This document shows positions 35,369 to 44,496 of a stretch of 64,000 nucleotides of DNA, piece after piece; within the stretch, counting starts at the first letter, position 1, and every line of letters begins with the position of its first letter. Below the pieces are notes generated by a model. That model searched no databases, was not told the origin of the DNA, and worked only from the letters and a program-made list of their open reading frames with translations. Both the position numbers and the translations under genes were made by a program. The DNA is from Duganella fentianensis (lineage in GTDB: Bacteria > Pseudomonadota > Gammaproteobacteria > Burkholderiales > Burkholderiaceae_D), in contig NZ_WWCL01000002.1 in the NCBI RefSeq assembly GCF_009857835.1, positions 1,054,001 to 1,118,000 of the forward strand. The letters run 5' to 3'.

Positions 35369-37747
35369 TTAGTCGGAATCACTGGCAGACGGCAGGAACG
35401 GGCGCAGCAGCTTCGCCCGAGACTCCTGGCGGAGCCTGGAAAGAACCTTTGCTTCGATCTGCCTTATCCGTTCACGTGTAACACTGAAATACTGTCCGAC
35501 CTCTTCCAGTGTCATCGGATCCAGCGCCGAAAGACCGAATCGCAAAATGATCACATCGCGCTCCCGCTTCGAAAGAGCATCCAGCATCCCCATAATCAAT
35601 GCGGACAGGTTACGGACCGATAAGGTCTGCAGCGGGTCCGGAGTAATTCCCCGGTCATAGGTGTACCATCCGGCATCGGAATCCCTACCGGCCGCAAGAT
35701 CTTCGAAAGAAACGATTTCGGAGTCGGCCTTCATCGCGCGCCGTACCTCGTCGAGCGGAAGACCTATTCTTACTGCAATTTCCGCGGCTCTGGCAGTTCC
35801 GGGCACATGTGACTCAAGTTCGGCTTTAACCCTGTTAACGGCTCTTATTCTGTCGCACATGTGAACCGGAATCCTGACAAGACGCCCCTGGTCAGCAACT
35901 GCCCTAGAGATCCCCTGCTTGATCCACCAGGTCGCATACGTCGAAAATTTGAATCCGCGCCGGAAGTCGTAGCGTTCGACAGCCTTGAAGAGTCCCAGAT
36001 TGCCCTCCTGTATCAGATCCTCTACCTCCAGGCCCTGGCCGCGATATTTGCGTGCCTGATGCATCACAAGCCTCAGATTTGCGTGTACAAGCTGATCTCT
36101 TGCGCGCTCATAATCACGGATGGCATGGATAGCCGCCTGACGGACCGTGATATCGGAATGATTCAGGACAGCTAGAAAGCAAGCGATTTCGGATGCTGCC
36201 GGCCGCGGCATCGCAATCTCTCTGCTACGTGGCGGGACTCCTGCTCTGAGCGCATCAACATATTCGAGAAAACCAACACCGGCTATCTCGTCGTCGGCAT
36301 TCGCGGTTTCTTCTTCGGCAGGAACTGCGGACACCACTGGCGATAGCTCGTCGGTTTCCCCCGAATCAGAAGAGGTAAGGTGAGAGTTGCTTCCGCCACA
36401 GACTTGCGCCCACATTTCGCCAGGAAGCTGCACCAGCGCATCGGCAAGAATAGCAAGCGCGCCATCCATACGCTGCCCAAGTCTGATTTCGGCATCCTTG
36501 TCAATAATACCGAAACGCTGAGCCTCCGCCATATACGTGTAATGGATATCAGCATGCCGCGAGAGGTCCGCATCGAAATAATCAAGCGCTTCCCTCACCG
36601 CGTCTTCGTCTACCGGCTTCTGGTGAAGGCTGAAACAGTAGAGGCTGCCATCTTCCACGACGACACCGAGGTCACCCAGCAGTCGCCGGACGAGCTCTCC
36701 GGCATGTGACAGGTCATCTCCGAAATCTTCATTGAGCGCTCGGGAAAAATGTTCCCATGTAACAAATCCATCCGCGATTCCTGCACGAAACAGATCCGCA
36801 ATTGCCGGATAGGTATCGTCGTCAAGCCTTGCTGCGCGCCAGAACAGTGCGGGAAGATCGAATTCGGCCTCGGACCAAGCTGCATCCGTATTGACACGGC
36901 GATGCTTCGAAATAAGATTCTGCGCAATATCCGCAGAAATGACGCACGTAAGATCATTTGCCGGGCGCAATATCTCTTCGGACGGGAGCCAGTTATCGTA
37001 CTCGATTGGTTCGTAATCAGGGTCGGCATCCGCGATAAGCGCAGCAGACTGCGGCTCTGGGTCCGATACAGAATCAGCTTCCGCCGCAACGCACTCCAAC
37101 CCGCCTACTATCTCCGAAAATACCGGATTCTCGCATTCAGGAGAATCGGCATATCTCCGCAGATATGTATCGGATATGGTCGGCGAGACGGGGGCGGAAA
37201 TGGCAACGGAAGCTGCATCTGGCAAAACAGCGCACCATCCCTGATCGGCCATAATGTGAGCTACACTTGGCTCGACCGAAGTATCTTCCGCTGAAACCTC
37301 CCCGTCAAAAGCCAATACCGCTAACCCTTGCGGAAGGAAACCCTGCCCGTCTTCACCTGAGCACACGGCAGTTTGTGCCGGCGTCGCTGTCCGATGCGCA
37401 ACCGAATCACTCCCTTCTGTAAATGCGCTCTCCCGATGCCCCCGAGCAACTTCGTGATCGCCGCCTGTCCGGAGCAGCTTTCCGATCGCGTCGAACCCGA
37501 GATCGGCCGCCATTTCGGCGGCCGTCCTATTGCCGGCACCGATAGCAGAAGGATCAGCTCCGGCGCCGAGCAGAGCGGCACAGACATCAAGCTGGCCATT
37601 CGTCGCTGCAATCATCAGCGGCGTAAGTCCCGCGGGACTCCTCCCGTCGACCGGCTCACCTTTCCGGATGTGCGATAGAACCGCTGCAACTGCGCCCACC
37701 TTAAGTGCCAGACAGAATAGAGGGCTGAGACGTTTCTGAACCTGCAT
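35369..37747 (-). CDS. Ankyrin-repeat / RpoD-like sigma-70 factor fusion, 792 aa
   Basis: Residues about 35-95 form ankyrin-type repeats ([37 protein letters not shown]). A long acidic middle part (about 100-490) has no motif I recognise. From about 550 the protein is a near-primary sigma factor: region 2 ([48 protein letters not shown]), region 3 and region 4 ([20 protein letters not shown]). It is the first gene of the six-gene GHKL/Z1/AIPR operon. It may redirect RNA polymerase to the operon or use the sigma domains to sense phage takeover; both are inference. The 281-bp upstream gap holds a 65-codon GTG ORF ending at this start (TGATG), of doubtful reality. Confidence 0.93.
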   Translation of the reverse strand: MQVQKRLSPLFCLALKVGAVAAVLSHIRKGEPVDGRSPAGLTPLMIAATNGQLDVCAALLGAGADPSAIGAGNRTAAEMAADLGFDAIGKLLRTGGDHEVARGHRESAFTEGSDSVAHRTATPAQTAVCSGEDGQGFLPQGLAVLAFDGEVSAEDTSVEPSVAHIMADQGWCAVLPDAASVAISAPVSPTISDTYLRRYADSPECENPVFSEIVGGLECVAAEADSVSDPEPQSAALIADADPDYEPIEYDNWLPSEEILRPANDLTCVISADIAQNLISKHRRVNTDAAWSEAEFDLPALFWRAARLDDDTYPAIADLFRAGIADGFVTWEHFSRALNEDFGDDLSHAGELVRRLLGDLGVVVEDGSLYCFSLHQKPVDEDAVREALDYFDADLSRHADIHYTYMAEAQRFGIIDKDAEIRLGQRMDGALAILADALVQLPGEMWAQVCGGSNSHLTSSDSGETDELSPVVSAVPAEEETANADDEIAGVGFLEYVDALRAGVPPRSREIAMPRPAASEIACFLAVLNHSDITVRQAAIHAIRDYERARDQLVHANLRLVMHQARKYRGQGLEVEDLIQEGNLGLFKAVERYDFRRGFKFSTYATWWIKQGISRAVADQGRLVRIPVHMCDRIRAVNRVKAELESHVPGTARAAEIAVRIGLPLDEVRRAMKADSEIVSFEDLAAGRDSDAGWYTYDRGITPDPLQTLSVRNLSALIMGMLDALSKRERDVIILRFGLSALDPMTLEEVGQYFSVTRERIRQIEAKVLSRLRQESRAKLLRPFLPSASDSD

Positions 37748-38028
37748 CAGATGTCCACCTGCATCGGGCCAAAGGCATCTACTGCACTGGCACTAAGATG
37801 CGATGCTGCAGGAGCCTGCGGAGGATATGCTTGCAGGATGCAGACATCGGACGGCGATTCATACGGACGCGGGTGCTGCGCACCGGGTAACCGGTATGCA
37901 GGCAGAACAGAGATGTAATTAGGAGAGTACAAAAAAAGATCCACGTAATTTGGAACTGCTTCAGGCGCACCGGTTATCTAGCGAAGCACTCATTCTGGAA
38001 CACGGCTAGCTCACAGGATGAGCCAGCG

Positions 38029-38994
38029 TCAGATTCTTTTCAGTGCTGCATGCAGCAGGTCAGTCACGGTCTCACGTAGACTGCTAGGCGATACAACGCT
38101 GACCTCGGGAACGTGACGCAAGATATCCATCGAAACTTCCCGGGGATCGCTGTAGGGGAAACGCAGGTGGTAGCAGTCCTCGTCATCGAACCACGATTCC
38201 TGCCTGTCGTGCCAGGTCTCCTGACTGACCCAGCGGGCCCGCTCTCGGGAAAAGACTAGTTCGGCCCACTGGATTTCTCTCCCGCCGAAAATTCCGTACC
38301 CGGAATCCAGAACCGCACCCAGTTCGGCAGCGGACACTTCAACGGCAGAATCCTCGGTAATAGTTACGCTGCACATGGCACTCAGTCCGAAGCTGCGTAT
38401 CTCGTTTCGTAGGTGACACCATGCATCGACATACCAATTCTCCCGATAATGCGTAAGCCGCTGGGGCGAAATCTCCCTTTGCAGTGTCTCGTCGCGAAAG
38501 CGGTTATGGTGCGAGATCAGCAGGCGCTTGCGATTCATCACCGCCGTCGCAACCGGCATGAAATGCTCCGGTTCGCAGGTTCTGGCATTCAGACGCAGGA
38601 TGCGGATACGTTGCTCGAACACATCGATCGAGACTCCCTCTTCTCCCATCAGCAGCCGCATTCGCGCCAGCAGGGGCTCGACCTGTGCGGTCAGCAGACC
38701 TGGGCCCAGGCTGCTCAGTAACTGGCGCATGGTGAGAAGTGCATAGATTTCTGCGGGATTGAACCATAACCCGGGCAGCTCGTACTGCCCCCCTGCACCA
38801 GCAACGCCGAACCTGTAGCCACCGGCATCGCGATCCCATTCGATGGGCGCGTTCAGCCGTCCCCGCAAGTAGTCAAGATCACGCTTGAACGTCGCATGGG
38901 AGACTTCCAGTTCGCGCAAAAACGTTCCAAGTGGGACGACAGCACGCTCATGTAGTAACTGGTCGATTCGGTAAAGACGCTCGGTCTGATTCAT
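38029..38994 (-). CDS. WYL-domain transcriptional regulator of the defence operon, 321 aa
   Basis: N-terminal winged HTH (ERLYRIDQLLHERAVVPLGT, VSHATFKRDLDYLRGRLNAP), central WYL domain with ISPQRLTHYRENWYVDAWCH, and a WCX-like C-terminus (VSMDILRHVPEVSVVSPSSL). Regulators of this type (BrxR/CapW kind) repress phage-defence loci and may sense nucleic acid ligands. It is upstream of and collinear with the sigma/GHKL/Z1/AIPR operon, separated by 281 bp, so it probably has its own promoter and controls the operon. Confidence 0.92.
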   Translation of the reverse strand: MNQTERLYRIDQLLHERAVVPLGTFLRELEVSHATFKRDLDYLRGRLNAPIEWDRDAGGYRFGVAGAGGQYELPGLWFNPAEIYALLTMRQLLSSLGPGLLTAQVEPLLARMRLLMGEEGVSIDVFEQRIRILRLNARTCEPEHFMPVATAVMNRKRLLISHHNRFRDETLQREISPQRLTHYRENWYVDAWCHLRNEIRSFGLSAMCSVTITEDSAVEVSAAELGAVLDSGYGIFGGREIQWAELVFSRERARWVSQETWHDRQESWFDDEDCYHLRFPYSDPREVSMDILRHVPEVSVVSPSSLRETVTDLLHAALKRI

Positions 38995-39057
38995 ACTGTG
39001 AACACGCAGAACTCCCGTAATCTGAACAGGAATTAAAGTGAAAAAATAGCCACGAAA

Positions 39058-39080
39058 AGCGGTATCCGATAGCCGCTATC
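39058..39080. promoter_or_regulatory. Overlapping inverted repeats upstream of the WYL regulator
   Basis: A perfect palindrome GATAG-CCG-CTATC (39068-39080) overlaps a near-palindrome whose arms are AGCGG and CCGCT (39058-39077). It sits 64 bp upstream of the regulator ATG, a position suited to an autoregulatory operator. Binding is inferred. Confidence 0.5.
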
Positions 39081-39100
39081 TATGCCCAGAATTAAAAGAA

Positions 39101-39544
39101 TTGATAAACAACATATTCCTCGCTCCCGGTAACGCCCGGGATTCGATAGAAAAACCGGAGATACAAACCGACGGCTTTGAAATCTCCCATCTGAGTTCCC
39201 GACAATCCGCAGGCCACATAGCAGAATTACGGCGCCACACCGATCCCGAGAATCCGAATATTCCAGAGCAGAGATATATGTATATTAATTTGCTTCGGAT
39301 TATTTAAGTTTTTATTATGGCATTTTTTCCATAAAGAAAAACTATCCAAATGTCACACTGAATACAGGGAATAAAATTCAACGGACATACCAGCCTGTAG
39401 CAGCCATTCCGGCCCGAATGGCCCGTAGTCATATATCCGCGAAAATTACATGTAGAGGATGACCGACTGATATTGTAGAAGTGCCAGGCTGTGGCCGTTC
39501 CTCTGGATTTAATCCGTTATCATCCCTGCAGGCTTTAGCCCTTG
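39101..39544. other. AT-rich stretch upstream of the WYL gene without a supported gene
   Basis: Holds a small GC hairpin (arms TCCCGG/CCGGGA at about 39124-39141), an A+T-rich run (about 39275-39375) and no ORF with recognisable content. It separates the WYL promoter from the transposase remnant. Confidence 0.5.
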
Positions 39545-39955
39545 GGAATCGTAATAGCCGCCCCCTCATACGTACGTAATAAGTGATGTAAGTGGCCCAC
39601 ATTTCGTTCGACCTAGCCATATCGAATTCCCGCTGCAGAGTATCGCGGGCTATCACTGACGGCAAACCGCCGCGCTTTTCCTTTCGCTTGGCATAGCCCG
39701 TCCTAGAACGAATCCCTTTGGGCACACATCAGGTGGCGTAGCCAGCTAATTCCGCACCGTAATAAAGGTTCTTGCAATAAATCGAATATTTTGTGGTAGC
39801 CATAGACAGCTTCACTTTCTAGCCGTGCCTGCTTTCCTTTGTGCGCGCGTTTCGCGAGCCGTTGCATTACGCATAATTGCCGCAGGGATGCTCCCGCCCA
39901 TCTTGCAAAGGCGCCGGATTGAATAAATATCGCGGTGATCGCGGATGAAGGCTTA
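39545..39955 (-). pseudogene. Decayed IS3-family transposase (orfB N-terminal half)
   Basis: Read on the minus strand in three pieces: AFIRDHRDIYSIRRLCKM (39902-39955), AVYGYHKIFDLLQEPLLRCG with ISWLRHLM in another frame (about 39725-39830), and ARDTLQREFDMARSNEMWAT then YITYYVRMRGRLLRF (39545-39665). These match the order FIxxHR..., YGYRKIHxDL...RLM and LxRxFxxxxPNxxWVTDITY of IS3-group orfB. Several frameshifts and the loss of the rve catalytic region show it is inactive. It abuts island repeat copy 2. Confidence 0.75.
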
Positions 39956-40053
39956 GCTCACTTGGTCGACGTGACAAAGTTGGCCGGTGCCATTCGCTGA
40001 TTATCGAGCACCTCATTGACACGGTTAAACTCAGCCTTCAGGCACTGCGTTTT

Positions 40054-40212
40054 TCGAATCTGTTCTTTTTAGCGACTTCAGATTAGCCAAGCATCCGAAA
40101 GTAAAGGGAAGGTGTTGCAGAGTCTGATTGATTGGGTGCGCTGGAATGCGCTAAAACACGCTTCCAGTGCCACAAATTTGCCTTTAATTTCCTGATTGGA
40201 TTTGCTCTACAA
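40054..40212 (+). repeat. Island repeat, copy 2 (159 bp)
   Basis: Same orientation as copy 1: TCGAATCTGTT, T-run, TAGCGACTTCAGATTAGC, then GGTGTTGCAGAG, GGAATGCGCTAAAACACGC and CAAATTT, ending TTTGCTCTACAA. It is the most diverged copy, with small insertions in the last third. It separates the IS3 remnant of module 1 from module 2. Confidence 0.8.
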
Positions 40213-40312
40213 TTCAAAGGCCTGCAGTGCTCCAACGAATTCTGTTCAAGTTAAGACACCAATACAACGCCTCAGCGAATGGCTGAATCGTCGACATATG
40301 CTTTGCAATACG

Positions 40313-40861
40313 CTATTTCCTTGTTTGCCAAAGAATAAAGTCAACTTTCTTAACATCGGTAAAGCAAAAGTCAGAGACAACCGTGCGATCAAATTCCGCA
40401 ATACAATTCTGACCGTCTGCGGAGTCGACAAACTCCGAATACCACTTCTCAAGGGAGGCATATACCTTCTTGGCAAGTTCAAACTTTTCTTTATGGGAGT
40501 AGCTTGGTGCTTTGTGTCCGCTGTTTTCTAAGACAAAGCGATCCCAGACGGGTTTTGATGGATCTATGGTGGCAAGAAGTTTGCTCGCAAAAGAAGGCTC
40601 ATATCTCCCTGTCAACCGATAAATCTCATCAAGAATGTCGCTGAAGGTAGAGTTTTTCCCTTTGAGACTTTGCATAAGACTATAGTAGCCTCGATACCAA
40701 CTCTCCTGACGACGTTGAACACGATAGAAAGCATTGTATGCTCGCTGAAATTTTGCATCGTCGGACACATCGACCATTGCAAAAAGACGCATCAGTTCAG
40801 TGTATTGCAAAATCCCTTTTTGAGCTCTCGAAAGTGCGTCCTTTATTTCAATCAGTGTCAT
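40313..40861 (-). CDS. Hypothetical protein, 182 aa
   Basis: I do not recognise a family. The protein starts MTLIEIKDALSRAQKGILQY (ATG; a longer TTG form adds six residues), is mostly helical with many Tyr/Arg (YNAFYRVQRRQESWYRGYYS), and ends FTDVKKVDFILWQTRK. Base composition is markedly lower in GC than its neighbours, pointing to recent acquisition. It lies just inside module 2, on its left edge, transcribed away from the helicase-nuclease genes' promoter side but on the same strand. No strong ribosome site is visible. Confidence 0.6.
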   Translation of the reverse strand: MTLIEIKDALSRAQKGILQYTELMRLFAMVDVSDDAKFQRAYNAFYRVQRRQESWYRGYYSLMQSLKGKNSTFSDILDEIYRLTGRYEPSFASKLLATIDPSKPVWDRFVLENSGHKAPSYSHKEKFELAKKVYASLEKWYSEFVDSADGQNCIAEFDRTVVSDFCFTDVKKVDFILWQTRK

Positions 40862-41208
40862 GTCTATTTTTATTTTCAATAATTTTAATAAAAGTTATCT
40901 ACGGACCGTGTAAGCCACCCATCATGCTGATAAGGAACTCACAAAGCCTCCTGCATCGACGTCACGAAATTTGGTCCTCCCAATGAAGCACGCGATCTCT
41001 TAAATACCGCACTTCCGGATAAAAGCCATGAGCTTGGCAACAGCTTCCAAACATACCACTTTGTTTGCTCAACACACATTTCTCGATGGCTAACATTCTC
41101 GCCTATATCAGTGTCCGAAGTCATAAAACCGCTGCATTTTTCCTTTACTCTGGAAAATAGATAAATCGCACAAAACGATTTAGCATTCAAAACATCTTCC
41201 GACAGAGC
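40862..41208. other. Low-GC spacer with no supported gene
   Basis: An 83-codon minus-strand ORF (40939-41190) is present, but it has no ribosome site and no recognisable motif. The spacer separates the low-GC hypothetical gene from the GC-rich helicase-nuclease operon and probably contains the 3' end of that transcript. Confidence 0.5.
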
Positions 41209-44200
41209 TTAAACCTCGATCACCTGTCCGGAACTGACCATCACCAGCAGCCCGCGAACAGCGCCCGCCATTTTGACGTATGCGGCAACTTGCGCACGAT
41301 ACTGTTCCAGCAAAGACGGGCCAGGGATCACATCGCTTTTCCAGTCGATGATGGTGTGCACACGCCCATTAGAATCAATACTTACCGCATCTGCCACACC
41401 AGTCATAACATGCTCCGTTTGCTTATCTGGCGTGCATGACCATAACGGATACTCTGCCTGTAAAGTGGAAAGCAGCGGCGACACCTCGGGCAGCGTTAAC
41501 GTAGCGGCGACGCATCGAGCAATTTCCTCCGGCGACATCCCTTCAGACGGATCCAAGCAAGGAAACAAACCCAGTGCTTCAATCAATTCGGTGGCCCTCG
41601 CGACAAGCGTCCCCTCATCATTCACCGTTTCCCCATTAATTACTTCTTCCAGCAGCTTATGAATGACTCTGCCGCGCTCACGGCTGCCTCGGACCCCAGC
41701 AACAGAAGCGTAACCAGCATCAATTCGTGCGTCCCCATCCTCAACCGGGATGAGCTCCCCAGCACCTTCGCCCCGGCTTGGACTACCCCAACGAATCTCG
41801 CGCTGCACCGTTTCGATGACCACACACTCTTGCGAGAATTGTTCCGCACACTGCGTGACGGGTGTATCGCTTGTAATGAGTGCAGGCTCGTCCTGATCAC
41901 TTAACGCAAGCGTTGGCAAACTCTCCAGATCCAGAGCAAGCACGCCGGCCCAGGTTTCTGCTGGGCGATCAAAGCCACGGGGCAAAACCAGTAATTGCCG
42001 TGCACGCGTCATCGCGACGTACCAAAGACGAACACGTTCGCAAGCGAGATCAGCATTCTCGTTCTGTATCGCCTCTTCATACCCCGGCGGTGCAACACCG
42101 AGAACCTTGCAGCGCAATTTCCCGCCATTGCGCTGAACGAAATCGGCGTCACTCGCCATCCATTGCGTACAGCCATTGACCGGAATGACGATCGGCCATT
42201 CAAGTCCTTTGGAGGCATGCATGGTGAAAAGGGTTACCGCATCCTCCTGCTTGTCGCGTACTCCTTCTCTTACAGAGACCTCATCCGCCCAGTCACGACT
42301 AACGTCGTCCGCAAACGCAGCCAGGCCAAGCACGGCATACTCGTTCGCCTTTTCCAGAAACTGCTGAACATTCGCCAACGCACGTTCAGCGCGGCCAGCA
42401 TGCCGCAAAACTAAAATATGGCGCACGCGCAATCGCTCAATCGCCTCAGCCAACAGCAACGCTGGGGTTGTCGATGACGACAGCAAGTACAACTGCTTTA
42501 AGTCACCCAGCACCTGCCGCGCTAATTCATTGTCAATCAGCGCTGTGTCCGTCCACAAACTGAGTGCTGCGCCGGGCGTCGTCTGCTGCAAATGCCAAAC
42601 GATGTCCAGCAAAGCCTCCTCAGTAAGGCCCACCAGAGGGCCACGCAGCAGTGCACCCAATGCCAGAGTATCCCGCGCATCCGCCAGCACACGCACCAGC
42701 GCTACCAGATCCTGGACTTCTTGCTGACGATAGAAGCCCTTCCCTGCTTGTGAGACAACGGCGATTCCGCGCGCTTCAAGCGCAGCCTCGTAACGCCACA
42801 ACTCGGCACTGCTAGGAGCGAGCAAGGCGATGTCAGCGGCTCGGCAAGGGTACTCCTCACCTTGCTTGTCGCGCAATCGGTACTGACCTATCAGGCGCTG
42901 GCAAAAATCAGCCACGGCGTCAGCTTCGGCCTGCCGGATCTGCGCGACGTTGCCATCCCCAATCTGGATATCCAGCCCGACCACGGCGGACTCCTGGCAA
43001 TCGCCTCTGAAGGCGTTAAGGGCGACAAATCCCGGTTGGCCGTCGGCTGAGAGCGCAGCAGCAAAACATTGGTTGACGAAGGTCAGGATCGGCTGAACAG
43101 AGCGGAAATTGGTCGTGATAGCGAGCACACTTTTCGGATCGCGACGATAGAACGCTTCGCGGGCAGCCATGTAGACCGCGATATCCGCGCCTCGGAAGCG
43201 ATAGATCGCCTGCTTAGGATCCCCCACCAGGAACAATGCACCAGGGCGAATGTCGCGCAAACGCCAGTCCTGCGCACCCGTCGCGGCCAGTTCGCCACAC
43301 AGTGTCCAGAAAATCTCGGCCTGTAAGGCATCCGTATCCTGAAACTCGTCCACCAGAACATGGCGATAACGCTGGGCCAGCGCCTGACGCACCGGTTCAT
43401 GATCGCGTACCAGAGCACGGGCGGCAAAGATCAGATCATCGAAATCAAGTAAAGCCGCGTTGCGCTTGGCTTGCTGATAGCGCGCCAACACTGGTTGGAT
43501 TGCCCGCGCCAGCCCCGCCAGGATAGCCGCCGAGGCCGCCGCGCGTAGTTGCAGCAACGCCTCCGCACTCGCCGCGACATAACCCTCCAACTCCAGTAGC
43601 AAAGCCTCGGCTTCCGATGTGGCGATCCCCACTTCCCTGGCCGCTTTAGTCCACACGCCTTTATTGCGCAGGGCACGTGCCGTCCCCTGCTTAGTGAACA
43701 TCGCATTCGGTAACTGCAGCGTCAGGATGGCCGCCGGAACAGCACTCACCGCCAGATCAAATTGACGACCTTCCTGAAGCACGGCCTGACTCTTATCCTC
43801 TATGATGCCGCAGCGCTCAATAAAGCCGGCCAGTGAGGCAAACGACGTGCGCCATGTCTGTAGCGGCACTGCAGTATCGGCTTCCGGCAGCACGACGTCT
43901 TGGCGATAATGGCGCAACCGCGCTGCCAGCGTACGCACCAGGGCTAACATGGGCCTGATGCCGCAATCAAGGAATTCGGCGAGACTCCCCCCTTGCGCCT
44001 GATCCAGCTCCTCGCGTAGCCACTGCTCCAGCAGATCCCCATACAGCATGTCTGCCTGAACGGCCGACATGACGCTGGCACCCGGATCGATCCCAGCCTC
44101 CACGGGATAGGGCATGATCAGCCGTTGACAGAAGCCGTGGATAGTGGAACAGGTAATCTCGTCGATGCGGGCCAATGCCGCCCCCAACCGCGTTGCCTGT

Positions 44201-44496
44201 TCGGCATCCGGCCCATCCGGCAAGGCCAGCCTTAGCTCGGATGGAACAGATCCTTCACACAATAGCTGGACAAAATCACGTACCCGCTGCACCAACTCGC
44301 TCGCAGCCAGTTCGGTAAAGGTGACCGCAGCAATCGACGACGGCGCTTGCCCCGCCGCCAATAGCATAACAACACGACCGGCCATCAGCGCAGTTTTGCC
44401 CGAACCAGCGCCCGCCTCAACAATGAGGGAGCTATCATGGTCGAGCAGCGCCTGACGTCTGGCGTAGGCATCGTCGAGCGGCAATACGGCGGACAT
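41209..44496 (-). CDS. AddA-like UvrD helicase with C-terminal nuclease domain, 1095 aa
   Basis: Superfamily I helicase-nuclease. Motif I VEAGAGSGKTALMAGR (about 26-41), motif II VLVDEFQDTDALQ, motif III/IV LVGDPKQAIYRFRGAD, motif V LFTMHASKGLEWPIVI and motif VI WYVAMTRARQLLVLP are intact. The C-terminal RecB-type nuclease has GVADAVSIDS and TIIDWKSDVIPG followed by YRAQVAAYVKM. It starts in a TAATG overlap with the AddB-like gene. Chromosomal AddAB repairs breaks; location in a defence island beside WYL, AAA+ and SLOG genes suggests this copy is part of an anti-phage module. Confidence 0.92.
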   Translation of the reverse strand: MSAVLPLDDAYARRQALLDHDSSLIVEAGAGSGKTALMAGRVVMLLAAGQAPSSIAAVTFTELAASELVQRVRDFVQLLCEGSVPSELRLALPDGPDAEQATRLGAALARIDEITCSTIHGFCQRLIMPYPVEAGIDPGASVMSAVQADMLYGDLLEQWLREELDQAQGGSLAEFLDCGIRPMLALVRTLAARLRHYRQDVVLPEADTAVPLQTWRTSFASLAGFIERCGIIEDKSQAVLQEGRQFDLAVSAVPAAILTLQLPNAMFTKQGTARALRNKGVWTKAAREVGIATSEAEALLLELEGYVAASAEALLQLRAAASAAILAGLARAIQPVLARYQQAKRNAALLDFDDLIFAARALVRDHEPVRQALAQRYRHVLVDEFQDTDALQAEIFWTLCGELAATGAQDWRLRDIRPGALFLVGDPKQAIYRFRGADIAVYMAAREAFYRRDPKSVLAITTNFRSVQPILTFVNQCFAAALSADGQPGFVALNAFRGDCQESAVVGLDIQIGDGNVAQIRQAEADAVADFCQRLIGQYRLRDKQGEEYPCRAADIALLAPSSAELWRYEAALEARGIAVVSQAGKGFYRQQEVQDLVALVRVLADARDTLALGALLRGPLVGLTEEALLDIVWHLQQTTPGAALSLWTDTALIDNELARQVLGDLKQLYLLSSSTTPALLLAEAIERLRVRHILVLRHAGRAERALANVQQFLEKANEYAVLGLAAFADDVSRDWADEVSVREGVRDKQEDAVTLFTMHASKGLEWPIVIPVNGCTQWMASDADFVQRNGGKLRCKVLGVAPPGYEEAIQNENADLACERVRLWYVAMTRARQLLVLPRGFDRPAETWAGVLALDLESLPTLALSDQDEPALITSDTPVTQCAEQFSQECVVIETVQREIRWGSPSRGEGAGELIPVEDGDARIDAGYASVAGVRGSRERGRVIHKLLEEVINGETVNDEGTLVARATELIEALGLFPCLDPSEGMSPEEIARCVAATLTLPEVSPLLSTLQAEYPLWSCTPDKQTEHVMTGVADAVSIDSNGRVHTIIDWKSDVIPGPSLLEQYRAQVAAYVKMAGAVRGLLVMVSSGQVIEV

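Noticed and set aside
37747..37944. 65-codon minus-strand ORF ending in a TGATG overlap with the sigma gene
   Set aside because: GTG start without ribosome site and no recognisable content; the overlap alone is not enough to call it a gene.
40939..41190. 83-codon minus-strand ORF after the AddA-like gene
   Set aside because: No ribosome site, no motif and low-complexity content.
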